A DNA stretch of 64,000 bases, from NCBI RefSeq assembly GCF_017875275.1, contig NZ_JAGGML010000001.1, positions 2,687,001-2,751,000 of the forward strand. Reading direction: 5' to 3'. The notes below the pieces were generated by a model, which did not search any database, had not been told where the DNA came from, and saw only the letters and a list, made by a program, of their open reading frames with translations. Numbering within the stretch: position 1 is the first letter of the stretch; the number at the start of each line of letters is the position of its first letter. Below, piece after piece: positions 37,368-46,592 of the stretch. The position numbers and the translations under genes are program-made. This DNA comes from Xanthobacter flavus. Lineage in GTDB: Bacteria > Pseudomonadota > Alphaproteobacteria > Rhizobiales > Xanthobacteraceae.

Positions 37368-40145
37368 ATGACGGGTTTGGCACGATCAAGCGGCGTCGCG
37401 CCGCGCGCTGAGGATGTGAAGGACCAGCCGCTGCGTGACGATATCCGGCTGCTCGGCCGCATCCTCGGCGACACCGTGCGCGACCAGGAGGGCGGCGAGG
37501 TGTTCGACCTCGTGGAGCGCATCCGGCAATTGTCCATCCGCTTCCACCGCGACGACGACCAGGCGGCCCGCGACGAACTGGGCGCCCTGCTGGGCGCCCT
37601 GCCGGCGGACCGATCCCTCGATACCATTCGCGCCTTCAGCTATTTCTCCCACCTCGCGAACATCGCCGAGGACCAGCACCACATCCGCCGCAACCGCGCC
37701 CATGCCATCGCCGGCTCGGCGCCGCGCGCGGGCAGCCTCGCCAATGCCTTCTCCCGCGCCGAGCAGATGGGGATCGGCCGCGCGGCGTTGGCGGACTTCT
37801 TCTCCGGGGCGCTCATGAGCCCTGTGCTCACCGCTCACCCTACCGAGGTGCGGCGCAAGAGCACGCTCAACCGCGAGATGGAGATCGCCGCTGAACTCGA
37901 CCGCCGCGAGCGCGTGGTGCCCACGCCGCAGGAGCGGGAGGAGGGCGAGGAGATCCTGCGCCGCGCGGTGCTGACCCTGTGGCAGACGGCGCTGCTGCGC
38001 CGCATCAAGCTGACCGTGCTGGACGAGGTGGCGAACGGCCTCTCCTATTATGACTACACCTTCCTCACCGAGGTGCCGCGCCTCTATTGCGCCATCGAGG
38101 ATCGCCTCGCGGAAGAGGGCGGCGAATTGGATTTGCCCTCCTTCCTGCGCATCGGCAGCTGGATCGGCGGGGACCGCGACGGCAATCCCTTCGTCACCGC
38201 CCATGTGCTGAAGGAGACGGTGCGGCTGCACCGCGACCGCATTCTCGCCCATTACGAGGAGGAGCTGGTCGCGCTCGGGGCGGAACTGTCCCTCGCCCAG
38301 CGCCTCGTCAGCGTTTCCGAGGCCCTCACCGAACTCGCGTCCCGCTCCCCGGACCGCTCCCAGGAGCACCGGGAGGAGCCTTATCGCCTCGCCCTCGCCT
38401 ATGTGCTGGAGCGCCTGCGCCAGACCGCCCGCAAACTGCGCGGCGAGCCCCTGTCGGCCGAAGGGCTCGCCCCCTATGCCACGGCGCAGGAGTTCCGCGC
38501 CGATCTCGACGTGATCGACGAGTCGCTCGTCGCCAACGGTTCGAAGGTGCTGGCGCGCGGGCGGCTGCGCCTGCTGCGGCGGGCGGCGGACTGCTTCGGC
38601 TTCCATCTCGCCTGCATCGACCTCCGGCAGAATTCGGACGTGCATGAGCGCGTCATCGCCGAGCTCTTGGAAAAGGCTGTGCCGGGCACGAACTATGCGG
38701 GCCTCGACGAGGAGGCCCGCATCGCCGTGCTCCTCCGGGAGCTGGCGACGCCGCGCCCGCTTGCCTCACCCTTCATCGCCTATTCGGAAGAGACCTGCTC
38801 GGAGCTCGACATCCTGCGCGAGGCAGCCACCGCGCACCGGGCACTGGGGCGCGAGGTGATCCCCAACGCCATCATCTCCAAGGCCGAGGGCGTTTCAGAC
38901 CTCCTCGAACTGGCGCTGCTGCTGAAGGAAGTCGGCCTCGTCTCCAGCGACGGGGCGGGCGGTCTCGCCAGCGCGGTGAACATCATCCCCCTGTTCGAGA
39001 CCATTTCGGACCTGAAGGCCTGCGCCGGCGTGATGGACCGCGCCTTCGCCATTCCCGCCTATCGCAAGCTGGTGGAAAGCCGCGGCGCCGAGCAGGAGGT
39101 GATGCTCGGCTATTCGGATTCCAACAAGGACGGCGGCTTCGTCACCTCCGGCTGGGAATTGTACAAGGCGGAGATCGGTCTCATCGAGGTGTTCGGGGCG
39201 CACAAGGTCCGGCTTCGCCTGTTCCACGGGCGCGGCGGCTCGGTGGGGCGCGGCGGCGGGCCGAGCTATGACGCCATCCTCGCCCAGCCGGGCGGGGCGG
39301 TGAACGGGCAGATCCGCATCACCGAGCAGGGCGAGATCATTGCCTCCAAATATTCAAACCCGGACGTGGGGCGGCGCAACCTGGAAATCCTGGTCTCGGC
39401 GACGCTGGAGGCGTCCCTGCTCCAGCCGCAATACAAGGCGCCGCGCACCGAATTCCTCACCGCCATGGAGGACATCTCGGACACGGCCTTCGCCGCCTAT
39501 CGCAATCTCGTCTACGAGACCGAGGGCTTCGAGGACTATTTCTGGTCCTCCACCGTCATCAACGAGATCGCGACGCTGAACATCGGGTCGCGCCCGGCCT
39601 CGCGCGCCAAGACGCGCTCCATCGAGAAGCTGCGGGCCATTCCGTGGGTGTTCTCCTGGGCCCAGTGCCGGCTGATGCTGCCGGCCTGGTACGGCTTCGG
39701 CACGGCGGTGGAGGCGTTCGTGGCGCGGCGGCCGGATTATGGCCTCTCCTTCCTCAAGGCCATGCAACACGAGTGGCCCTTCTTCCGCACGCTCCTGTCC
39801 AACATGGACATGGTGCTGGCCAAAAGCTCGCTCGCCATCGCCTCGCGCTATGCGGAACTGGTGCCGGACGTGGAGCTGCGCACCGCCATCTTCGGCCGCA
39901 TCCGCGCCGAATACGAGCTGACGCTGAAGCACCTGCTCGCCATCATGGACCAGCAGAAGCTGCTGGAGGGCAATCCACTGCTGGACCGCTCCATCCGCAA
40001 CCGCTTCCCCTATCTCGACCCCCTGAACCACCTGCAGGTGGAACTGCTGCGCCAGCACCGCGCCAGCCCCGGCGACGACCAGGTGCTGCACGGCATCCAG
40101 CTCTCCATCAACGGCATCTCGGCCGGCCTGCGCAACTCGGGGTGA
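37368..40145 (+). CDS. ppc: Phosphoenolpyruvate carboxylase
   Basis: 925 residues. Carboxylates PEP to oxaloacetate, an anaplerotic step. The catalytic signatures are present: [13 protein letters not shown] with the active-site His near residue 159, [16 protein letters not shown], the [19 protein letters not shown] block, and [19 protein letters not shown] with the substrate-binding arginine and glycine loop. The protein ends RNSG, close to the conserved NTG-like C terminus. A GGGGGAAG site precedes the ATG. It is a single-gene unit. Confidence 0.97.
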   Translation: MTGLARSSGVAPRAEDVKDQPLRDDIRLLGRILGDTVRDQEGGEVFDLVERIRQLSIRFHRDDDQAARDELGALLGALPADRSLDTIRAFSYFSHLANIAEDQHHIRRNRAHAIAGSAPRAGSLANAFSRAEQMGIGRAALADFFSGALMSPVLTAHPTEVRRKSTLNREMEIAAELDRRERVVPTPQEREEGEEILRRAVLTLWQTALLRRIKLTVLDEVANGLSYYDYTFLTEVPRLYCAIEDRLAEEGGELDLPSFLRIGSWIGGDRDGNPFVTAHVLKETVRLHRDRILAHYEEELVALGAELSLAQRLVSVSEALTELASRSPDRSQEHREEPYRLALAYVLERLRQTARKLRGEPLSAEGLAPYATAQEFRADLDVIDESLVANGSKVLARGRLRLLRRAADCFGFHLACIDLRQNSDVHERVIAELLEKAVPGTNYAGLDEEARIAVLLRELATPRPLASPFIAYSEETCSELDILREAATAHRALGREVIPNAIISKAEGVSDLLELALLLKEVGLVSSDGAGGLASAVNIIPLFETISDLKACAGVMDRAFAIPAYRKLVESRGAEQEVMLGYSDSNKDGGFVTSGWELYKAEIGLIEVFGAHKVRLRLFHGRGGSVGRGGGPSYDAILAQPGGAVNGQIRITEQGEIIASKYSNPDVGRRNLEILVSATLEASLLQPQYKAPRTEFLTAMEDISDTAFAAYRNLVYETEGFEDYFWSSTVINEIATLNIGSRPASRAKTRSIEKLRAIPWVFSWAQCRLMLPAWYGFGTAVEAFVARRPDYGLSFLKAMQHEWPFFRTLLSNMDMVLAKSSLAIASRYAELVPDVELRTAIFGRIRAEYELTLKHLLAIMDQQKLLEGNPLLDRSIRNRFPYLDPLNHLQVELLRQHRASPGDDQVLHGIQLSINGISAGLRNSG

Positions 40146-40347
40146 AGGCGGCCGGGGGCTGTCCCGTTCCGGCACACATCGGCGGGGAGGCGGGGTCGGG
40201 AGGGGGAACGGGGCGTGACCGAATCGCTTCGCGCCCGATTTTCCCGCTCCGTTCTCCTCCAATGCCCCTTTCGCCGGGACGGGCGTGGCGCTCTAATCGA
40301 AACGATTAGGGCTCAGGCCCCAACACCAAGAGCCCAAGGGATTTCCC

Positions 40348-41640
40348 ATGCCCCTCACCCTCGGCGTCATCGCCGACGACTATACTGGCGCCTCCGACCT
40401 CGCGAACACCCTGTCGAAGGAGGGCGTGCGCACGGTCCAGACCATCGGCGTGCCCGATGCCGCGCTGGCGCTGCCCGATGCGGATGCCGTGGTCGTCTCG
40501 CTCAAGAGCCGCTCCATCCCGGCGGATGAGGCGGTGGCGGTGTCGCTGGCGGCTTGTGCGTGGCTGAAATCGCGGGGGGCCTCGCACATCCTGTTCAAGG
40601 TCTGCTCCACCTTCGATTCCACCGACGCGGGCAATATCGGGCCGGTCACCGATGCCCTGCGCCTCGCCACCGGCGCGGCCATCGTGCCGGTGACCCCGGC
40701 GTTCCCGGAGACCGGGCGCACCGTCTACATGGGCCATCTCTTCGTCGGCGACGTGCCGCTGAACGAGAGCCCACTGAAGGACCATCCCCTCAACCCCATG
40801 ACCGATTCGGACCTGAAGCGCGTGCTCGCCCGCCAGAGCGCGGGCCGGGTCGGACTGGTGCCGCTGAAGGATGTGGCGGCGGGCGCAGATGCGGTGTCCG
40901 CGCGGCTGGAGCATCTGGCGCTGGATGGACGCACGGCGGCCATCGTGGATGCCGTGTTCGACCGGGATCTGGAGGCGGTGGGTATCGCGGCGGCGGCCCT
41001 GCCGCTCTCCACCGGCGCGTCGGGCCTCGGCCTCGGGCTGGCGCGCGCGCTCATCGCGGACGGGCGGGTGCTGCGGCAGGCGAGCGACGGCGCGGCGCTG
41101 GCGGCGGGCATCGGCGGGCCTGCGGCCGTGGTCGCGGGAAGCTGCTCGAAGGCGACGCTGGAGCAGATTGCCATTGCGGAAGGACAGATGCCGGTGCTGC
41201 GGCTCTCCGCCGAACGGCTCGTCACCCATCCCGAGGCGGAGGTCGCCGCCGCTCTGGACTGGGCGAAGGCGCGCCTCGCGTCCGGGCCGGTGCTCATCGC
41301 CGCGAGCGGAGCGCCCGAGCAGGTGGCGGAGGTGCAGGCCCGCTTCGGCCGCCATGCGGCGGGCGTCGCCATCGAGCACGGCACGGCGGCGATTTCCGAA
41401 GGGCTGGTGGCGGCCGGCGTGCGCCGCCTCGTGCTGGCCGGCGGGGAGACCTCCGGCGCGAGCGTGGACCGGCTGAAGATTCCCGCCTTCCTTGTCGGCC
41501 CGGAGATCGCCCCCGGCGTGCCGCTGCTGCGCACCGAGGGCCAACCGGGCGAACCCATGGTGCTGGCGCTGAAATCCGGCAATTTCGGCGGGCCGGACTT
41601 CTTCGCGAAGGCGTTGGCGATGATGGGTGTGGCCGTCTGA
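40348..41640 (+). CDS. otnK: 3-oxo-tetronate kinase (OtnK/YgbK, DUF1537 family)
   Basis: 430 residues. N-terminal substrate domain: LGVIADDYTGASDLANTL, FKVCSTFDSTDAGNIGPVTDAL and PAFPETGRTVYMGHLFV. C-terminal nucleotide domain: VVAGSCSKATLEQI, RLVLAGGETSGASVDRL and LKSGNFGGPDFF, all as in OtnK. It phosphorylates 3-oxo-tetronates at the C4 hydroxyl. Usual partners (otnC aldolase, otnI isomerase, ltnD/denD dehydrogenase) are absent here. An AAGGGA site precedes the ATG. Confidence 0.93.
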   Translation: MPLTLGVIADDYTGASDLANTLSKEGVRTVQTIGVPDAALALPDADAVVVSLKSRSIPADEAVAVSLAACAWLKSRGASHILFKVCSTFDSTDAGNIGPVTDALRLATGAAIVPVTPAFPETGRTVYMGHLFVGDVPLNESPLKDHPLNPMTDSDLKRVLARQSAGRVGLVPLKDVAAGADAVSARLEHLALDGRTAAIVDAVFDRDLEAVGIAAAALPLSTGASGLGLGLARALIADGRVLRQASDGAALAAGIGGPAAVVAGSCSKATLEQIAIAEGQMPVLRLSAERLVTHPEAEVAAALDWAKARLASGPVLIAASGAPEQVAEVQARFGRHAAGVAIEHGTAAISEGLVAAGVRRLVLAGGETSGASVDRLKIPAFLVGPEIAPGVPLLRTEGQPGEPMVLALKSGNFGGPDFFAKALAMMGVAV

Positions 41641-41688
41641 GGCGGACGCCCAGGGGGGCGCCTCACATCCTCTTGCTTGGCTGCGGCT

Positions 41689-41808
41689 CCCCTCTCCCCT
41701 TGCGGGAGAGGGGTTGGGGGTGAGGGGGCTGGCACCGCAGTCCCGGCCGTTGTGCCAACGGCAGAAAATACCCCTCACCCCGGCCCTCTCCCGCAAGGGG
41801 AGAGGGGG
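41689..41808. repeat. Large inverted repeat between otnK and the RND permease gene
   Basis: The left arm (41689-41727) and right arm (41771-41808) are near-perfect reverse complements over about 38 bp, each itself containing a CCCCTCTCCC...GGGAGAGGGG hairpin. The centre (41728-41770) is not conserved. It lies between converging genes and would fold into a long hairpin. A related element lies at 45113-45210. Confidence 0.8.
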
Positions 41809-41816
41809 ATCTCATC

Positions 41817-44800
41817 TCACTCCCCCGGCTGGAGCGCGTGTGCGGCCGGCTCCTCGCCCGCCGGGGCGTGCCCGTGCTGCGTGAGCGGCCGGTTCCCCGC
41901 CAGCCCGCGCAGCATCACGTAGAACACCGGCGTCAGGAAGATGCCGAACACCGTCACGCCGATCATGCCGGCGAACACCGCCGTGCCCATGGCCTGCCGC
42001 ATCTCCGCACCCGCGCCGATGGAGGTGACGAGGGGCACCACGCCCATGATGAAGGCGAGGGAGGTCATCAGGATGGGCCGCAGCCGGAGCCGGCTTGCCT
42101 CGATGGCGGCCTGGACCGGCGTGCGGCCCTCGAATTCCAGCTCGCGGGCGAATTCCACGATCAGGATCGCATTCTTCGCCGAGAGCCCCACCAGCACCAC
42201 GAGGCCGATCTGGGTGAAGACATTGTTGTCCCCGCCCGCGAGCCACACGCCGGTCATGGCGGCGAAGAGGCCCGTCGGCACGATCATGATGATGGCGAGC
42301 GGCAGGACGAGGCTTTCGTATTGCGCCGCCAGCACCAGGAACACTAGGAAGATGGCGAGCGGGAAGACGAACACCGCCGAATTGCCGGCCAGGATGTCCT
42401 GGTAGGTCAGTTCGGTCCACTCGAAGGAGAAGCCCTTGGGCAGGGTCTCCTTGGCGATGCGCTCCACCACCTGCTGCGCCTCGCCCGAGGAGAAGCCGGG
42501 GGCGGCGCCGCCGTTCACGTCGGCGGAGAGGAAGCCGTTGTAGCGCATGGCCCGCTCCGGTCCCGCCGACGAACGCACCTTGAGCAGCGCGGAGAGCGGG
42601 ATCATCTCGCCCGTGGCCGAGCGCACCTTCAGCGTGCCCACGTCCTCGGCGCGGGCGCGGAAGGGGGCGTCGGCCTGGACCCGCACGGTGTAGGTGCGGC
42701 CGAACTTGTTGAAGTCGTTCACATAGGACGAGCCGAGATAGATCTGCATGGTCTCGAACACGTCGGTGACGGCGACGTTCAGCTGGCGCGCCTTCACCCG
42801 GTCGATGTCGGCGAAGAGCTGCGGCACGTTCACCTGATAGGAGGAGAACAGGCCGGCCAGCTCGGGCGCCTGCCGGGCGGCGCCAAGGAAGGCCTTGGTC
42901 GCCGCGTCGAGGGCGGCATAGCCGAGGCCGGCGCGATCCTCGATCTGCAGCTTGAAGCCGCCGATGGTGCCGAGCCCCTGCACCGGCGGCGGCGGGAACA
43001 TGGCGATCATCGCGTCCGGGATGCCGGCGAATTTGCCGTTCAGCTTCATGGCGATGGCGTTGCCGTTCAGCCCCGGGTCGCGCCGCGCCTCGAACTCGTC
43101 GAGGCCGACGAAGACGATGCCGGAGTTGGACGAGTTGGTGAAGCCGTTGATGGAGAGGCCGGGGAAGGCGATGGCCGACTTCACGCCCGGCTCCTTCAGG
43201 GCGATGTCGCTCATCTTGCGGATCACCTCCTCGGTGCGGTCGAGGGTGGCGCCGTCGGGGAGCTGGGCGAAGCCCACCAGATACTGCTTGTCCTGCCCCG
43301 GCACGAAGCCGGGCGGTACCGCCTTGAACAGCACGCCGGTCAGCGCCACCAGCACGATGTAGAGGCCGAGCATCAGCACCTTGTGGCCGATGGTCCGGCG
43401 CACCACCGAGCCATAGGCGCTCGACCCGCGCACGAAGGCCTTGTTGAAGCCGCGGAAGAACCAGCCGAATGCAAAGTCCATGACCCGCGTGAGCCGGTCC
43501 TTGGGCGCGTCGTGACCCTTCAGCAGCAGCGCCGAGAGGGCCGGCGAGAGGGTCAGCGAGTTGACGGCCGAGATCACTGTCGAGATGGCGATGGTGAGGG
43601 CGAACTGCTTGTAGAACTGGCCCGTGAGGCCGGTGATGAAGGCCAGCGGCACGAACACCGCGATCAGCACGAGGGCGATGGCGATGATGGGCCCGGACAC
43701 CTCCCGCATGGCCTTGTAGGTGGCCTCGCGTGGGGAGAGGCCGCCCTCGATGTTGCGCTCCACATTCTCCACCACGACGATGGCGTCATCCACCACGATG
43801 CCGATGGCGAGCACCAGGCCGAACAGCGTCAAGGCATTGATGGAGAAGCCGAACACGTACATCACCGCGAACGTGCCGACGATGGACACCGGCACCGCGA
43901 GCAGCGGGATGATGGAGGCCCGCCAGGTCTGGAGGAATACGATCACCACCAGCACCACCAGCGCCACGGCTTCCAGCAGCGTGTGGACCACGGCGTCGAT
44001 GGAGGCGCGCACGAACTGGGTGGTGTCGTAGACGATGGAATAGTCCACGCCCTCCGGCATGTTCTCCTTGATCTCCTCCATCACCCGCCGCGTGTCGTCG
44101 GCGATGCGGATGGCGTTGGAGCCCGGCGCCTGGAAGATCGGCACCGCCACCGCCTGGGTGTTGTTGAGGAGCGAGCGCAGGGCATATTCGGATGCGCCCA
44201 GCTCGATGCGCGCCACGTCCTTCAGCAGCACGATCTCGCCGTTGGTGCCGCTCTTCACCACGATGTTGGCGAACTCCTCCTCGTTGGCGAGGCGGCCTTG
44301 TGCGTTGATGGAAAGCTGAAGGTCGAGTCCCGGCGCGCCGGGTGATGCGCCGACCACGCCGGCCGCCGCCTGCACGTTCTGGGCGCGGATCTCGCGCACC
44401 ACGTCGGCGGCGGAAAGGCCGTGCTCGGCCACCTTCTGCGGGTCGAGCCAGATGCGCATGGAATAGTCGCCCGCGCCGAACAATTGCACCTGCCCCACGC
44501 CGTCGATGCGGGCGAGGCGGTCCTTCACGTTCAGCACCGCATAATTGCGCAGGTAGGTGGTGTCGTAGCGGTTGTTGGGGGAGATGAGGTGGACGACCAT
44601 GGTGAGGTCCGGGGAGGACTTCACCGTGGTCACGCCGAGGCGCCGCACTTCTTCCGGCAGGCGGGGCTCCGCCTGCGAGATGCGGTTCTGGACGAGCTGC
44701 TGTGCCTTGTCCGGGTCGGTGCCGAGCTTGAAGGTGACGGTCAGCGTCATGATGCCGTCGGTGGTGGCCTGGCTCGACATGTAGAGCATGCCCTCGACGC

Positions 44801-45017
44801 CGTTGATGGATTCCTCCAGCGGGGTCGAGACGGTCTCGGCGATCACCTTGGGATTGGCGCCGGGATAGGTGGCGCGCACCACCACCTGCGGCGGCACCAC
44901 CTCGGGATATTCCGAGATGGGCATGGCCCGCATGGCGATGAGGCCGGCGAGGAAGATGAGGACGGAGAGCACGCCGGCGAAGATCGGGCGGTCGATGAAG
45001 AATCTGGACAGGTTCAT
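41817..45017 (-). CDS. RND multidrug efflux permease (MexF/BepE type, HAE1)
   Basis: 1066 residues, the inner-membrane pump of a tripartite efflux system. It begins MNLSRFFIDRPIFAGVLSVLIF, almost as MexF, and has 12 transmembrane helices with two large periplasmic loops. TM4 carries GIVVDDAIVVVENVERN with the proton-relay aspartates. YPGANPKVIAETVSTPLEE, GVEGMLYM and the FLQTWRASIIPLLAVPVSIVGTF stretch (starting near residue 350) match MexF closely. The membrane-fusion partner lies upstream on the same strand but 257 bp away. No outer-membrane TolC-like gene adjoins. Substrate range cannot be told. Confidence 0.96.
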   Translation of the reverse strand: MNLSRFFIDRPIFAGVLSVLIFLAGLIAMRAMPISEYPEVVPPQVVVRATYPGANPKVIAETVSTPLEESINGVEGMLYMSSQATTDGIMTLTVTFKLGTDPDKAQQLVQNRISQAEPRLPEEVRRLGVTTVKSSPDLTMVVHLISPNNRYDTTYLRNYAVLNVKDRLARIDGVGQVQLFGAGDYSMRIWLDPQKVAEHGLSAADVVREIRAQNVQAAAGVVGASPGAPGLDLQLSINAQGRLANEEEFANIVVKSGTNGEIVLLKDVARIELGASEYALRSLLNNTQAVAVPIFQAPGSNAIRIADDTRRVMEEIKENMPEGVDYSIVYDTTQFVRASIDAVVHTLLEAVALVVLVVIVFLQTWRASIIPLLAVPVSIVGTFAVMYVFGFSINALTLFGLVLAIGIVVDDAIVVVENVERNIEGGLSPREATYKAMREVSGPIIAIALVLIAVFVPLAFITGLTGQFYKQFALTIAISTVISAVNSLTLSPALSALLLKGHDAPKDRLTRVMDFAFGWFFRGFNKAFVRGSSAYGSVVRRTIGHKVLMLGLYIVLVALTGVLFKAVPPGFVPGQDKQYLVGFAQLPDGATLDRTEEVIRKMSDIALKEPGVKSAIAFPGLSINGFTNSSNSGIVFVGLDEFEARRDPGLNGNAIAMKLNGKFAGIPDAMIAMFPPPPVQGLGTIGGFKLQIEDRAGLGYAALDAATKAFLGAARQAPELAGLFSSYQVNVPQLFADIDRVKARQLNVAVTDVFETMQIYLGSSYVNDFNKFGRTYTVRVQADAPFRARAEDVGTLKVRSATGEMIPLSALLKVRSSAGPERAMRYNGFLSADVNGGAAPGFSSGEAQQVVERIAKETLPKGFSFEWTELTYQDILAGNSAVFVFPLAIFLVFLVLAAQYESLVLPLAIIMIVPTGLFAAMTGVWLAGGDNNVFTQIGLVVLVGLSAKNAILIVEFARELEFEGRTPVQAAIEASRLRLRPILMTSLAFIMGVVPLVTSIGAGAEMRQAMGTAVFAGMIGVTVFGIFLTPVFYVMLRGLAGNRPLTQHGHAPAGEEPAAHALQPGE

Positions 45018-45112
45018 GGAACCCTCCCGCCACGCGGCGGCTGGATGAAAACGGGCGAAACGCGGAACGCAGCCGGCACCCCCGCTGCGGTGCGCGCGGG
45101 AATATGTCCGGC

Positions 45113-45210
45113 AATGGGGGTGAGGGGCTGCACCGGGCGAGGGGGCGTTTACGCCCGGCGCAGCCCTCTCCCGACCCCCTCCGTGCGGGGAGGGGGCGAG
45201 GGGGAATTTT
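45113..45210. repeat. GC-rich palindromic repeat inside the efflux operon (copy related to 41689-41808)
   Basis: It begins GGGGGTGAGGGGCTG and ends in CCCTCTCCCG followed by a CCCCCTCC/GGAGGGGG stem, the same blocks and order as the element at 41689-41808, though diverged. Inside is a CTGCACCGGGCG/CGCCCGGCGCAG inverted pair. It sits in the 257-bp gap between adaptor and permease genes. Confidence 0.65.
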
Positions 45211-45214
45211 CAGC

Positions 45215-45266
45215 CGTCATCCCCCGGCGTGTCCGGGGGATGGCCCGGGCAAGCCGGGCCATGACG
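45215..45266. repeat. CGTCAT...ATGACG palindromic repeat, short form
   Basis: Outer CGTCAT/ATGACG enclose two hairpins, CCCCCGG-CGTGT-CCGGGGG and GGCCCGG-GCAA-GCCGGGCC (approximate arms). The ATGGCCCGG...CCGGGCCATGACG part is a very common intergenic repeat in Bradyrhizobium-like genomes, by recollection. A longer relative is at 48549-48659. Confidence 0.75.
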
Positions 45267-45274
45267 GGCCAGGG

Positions 45275-46564
45275 TTAGCGGACGGTCGAGGTTGCAGCCT
45301 CGCTCACCCGCATGGGGACGGGCTCTGGCGTCACCGCCGCGCCGGGGCGCACGCGGTGCAGGCCGTTGACAACGACGCGCTCACCGGCCGAGAGGCCGTT
45401 GGTGACGACGCGCAGGCCGTCCACCGGGGCACCGAGGGTCACCTCGCGCCACACCGCGGTGTTCGAGCCGTCGACCACGAAGACGAACTTCTTGTCCTGG
45501 TCGGTGCCCACGGCGCGCTCGCTGACGAGCACCGCCGGCGCGGCCTTGGGCTGGCCCATCTCCAGCCGCACGAACTGGCCGGGCAGGAGCCGCCCGTCCG
45601 GATTGGCGAAGCGGGCGCGGACACGCACGGTGCCGGTGCGCGGATCGACCTGATTGTCCACCAGCTGCATGACGCCTTCCACCGGCGGCGTGCCGGCGGC
45701 GACGGTCATCAGGACAGGGATCTGGTCGAGCCGGTCGGCCACGTCACCGCCGCCGCCGAGGCCGGCGAGGGCGCGGGCGACGGTGCCCTCGTCAGCGCTG
45801 AAGCTGGCGTAGATGGGATCGACCGAGACCAGCGTGGTCAGCACCGGCGCGCCGGGGCCGGCGGCAACGAGATTGCCCACTGTGATCTCCGACTTGCCGA
45901 CGCGGCCCGAAACCGGGGCGCGGACCTTGGTGTAGGAGAGATTGAGCTTCGCCGCCGCGAGCTTCGCCTGCGCGGCCCTCAGGCCGGCCTCGGCGGCGCG
46001 CTGGCCGTTGAGGCGTTCGTCCAGGGTGCTCTGGGAGAGCGTCTTGGTGGTGAACAGCTTCTCGCCGCGCTCCAGCTCGCTGCGGGCGAGGTCCAGCCGG
46101 GCCTGCACGGAGGCAACCTGCGCTTCGGCCTCGGCCACGTCCGCCTCATAGGTTTCGGAATCGATGGAGACGAGGAGTTCGCCTTCCCGCACCAGCGCGC
46201 CCTCGCGGAAATGCACGGCCTTGATGGCGCCGGCGACGCGGGAGCGCACCTCCACCCGCTCCACCGCCTCCAGGCGGCCGGAGAAGGTGTCGAACAGGCG
46301 CGCCTCGCGCTGCTCGACCGTGGCCACCGAGACCGGTACGGCCGGCGGGGCGGCTGTCGCGGCGGCGGGCTTGTCGGCGTGGGCGCCGCCTTCCTTGGGC
46401 AGCCCATAGAGGACGCCGAACACCGCGAGGAGCGCGGCGGTGCCCAGCAGCAGGGCCTCCCGGAGGCGGGACTTCTTCGCGGCAGCGGGCTTGTCGGCGG
46501 CCGACACGGGGGTGGGGGGCGTAACGTTCGGAGCGGAGTTCGGAGCGGAGTTCGGAGCGGTCAT
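45275..46564 (-). CDS. RND efflux periplasmic adaptor (MexE/BepD type)
   Basis: 429 residues. After a short Asn-Ser-Ala-Pro repeat and a polar stretch, a single hydrophobic segment (LLLGTAALLAVFGVLYGL, about 38-55) anchors it; there is no lipobox. The fusion-protein domains follow: FSGRLEAVERVEVRSRVAGAI lipoyl half, a coiled-coil hairpin (about 130-200), lipoyl return KVRAPVSGRVGKSEITVGNLV, beta-barrel and membrane-proximal domain. It links the permease to an outer-membrane channel. An AAGGA site lies 10 nt before the ATG. The permease follows after an unusual repeat-filled gap; the hydrolase-fold gene precedes it by 28 bp. Confidence 0.94.
   Translation of the reverse strand: MTAPNSAPNSAPNVTPPTPVSAADKPAAAKKSRLREALLLGTAALLAVFGVLYGLPKEGGAHADKPAAATAAPPAVPVSVATVEQREARLFDTFSGRLEAVERVEVRSRVAGAIKAVHFREGALVREGELLVSIDSETYEADVAEAEAQVASVQARLDLARSELERGEKLFTTKTLSQSTLDERLNGQRAAEAGLRAAQAKLAAAKLNLSYTKVRAPVSGRVGKSEITVGNLVAAGPGAPVLTTLVSVDPIYASFSADEGTVARALAGLGGGGDVADRLDQIPVLMTVAAGTPPVEGVMQLVDNQVDPRTGTVRVRARFANPDGRLLPGQFVRLEMGQPKAAPAVLVSERAVGTDQDKKFVFVVDGSNTAVWREVTLGAPVDGLRVVTNGLSAGERVVVNGLHRVRPGAAVTPEPVPMRVSEAATSTVR
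46526..46561. repeat. 12-bp tandem repeat in the adaptor's first codons
   Basis: GTTCGGAGCGGA is repeated three times (the last base differs), coding APNS-type tetrapeptides in the N-terminal cytoplasmic segment. Copy number changes would keep the frame. Confidence 0.85.
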
Positions 46565-46592
46565 GGCGGGGCAGTCCTTGGCGGTCGGTCTG

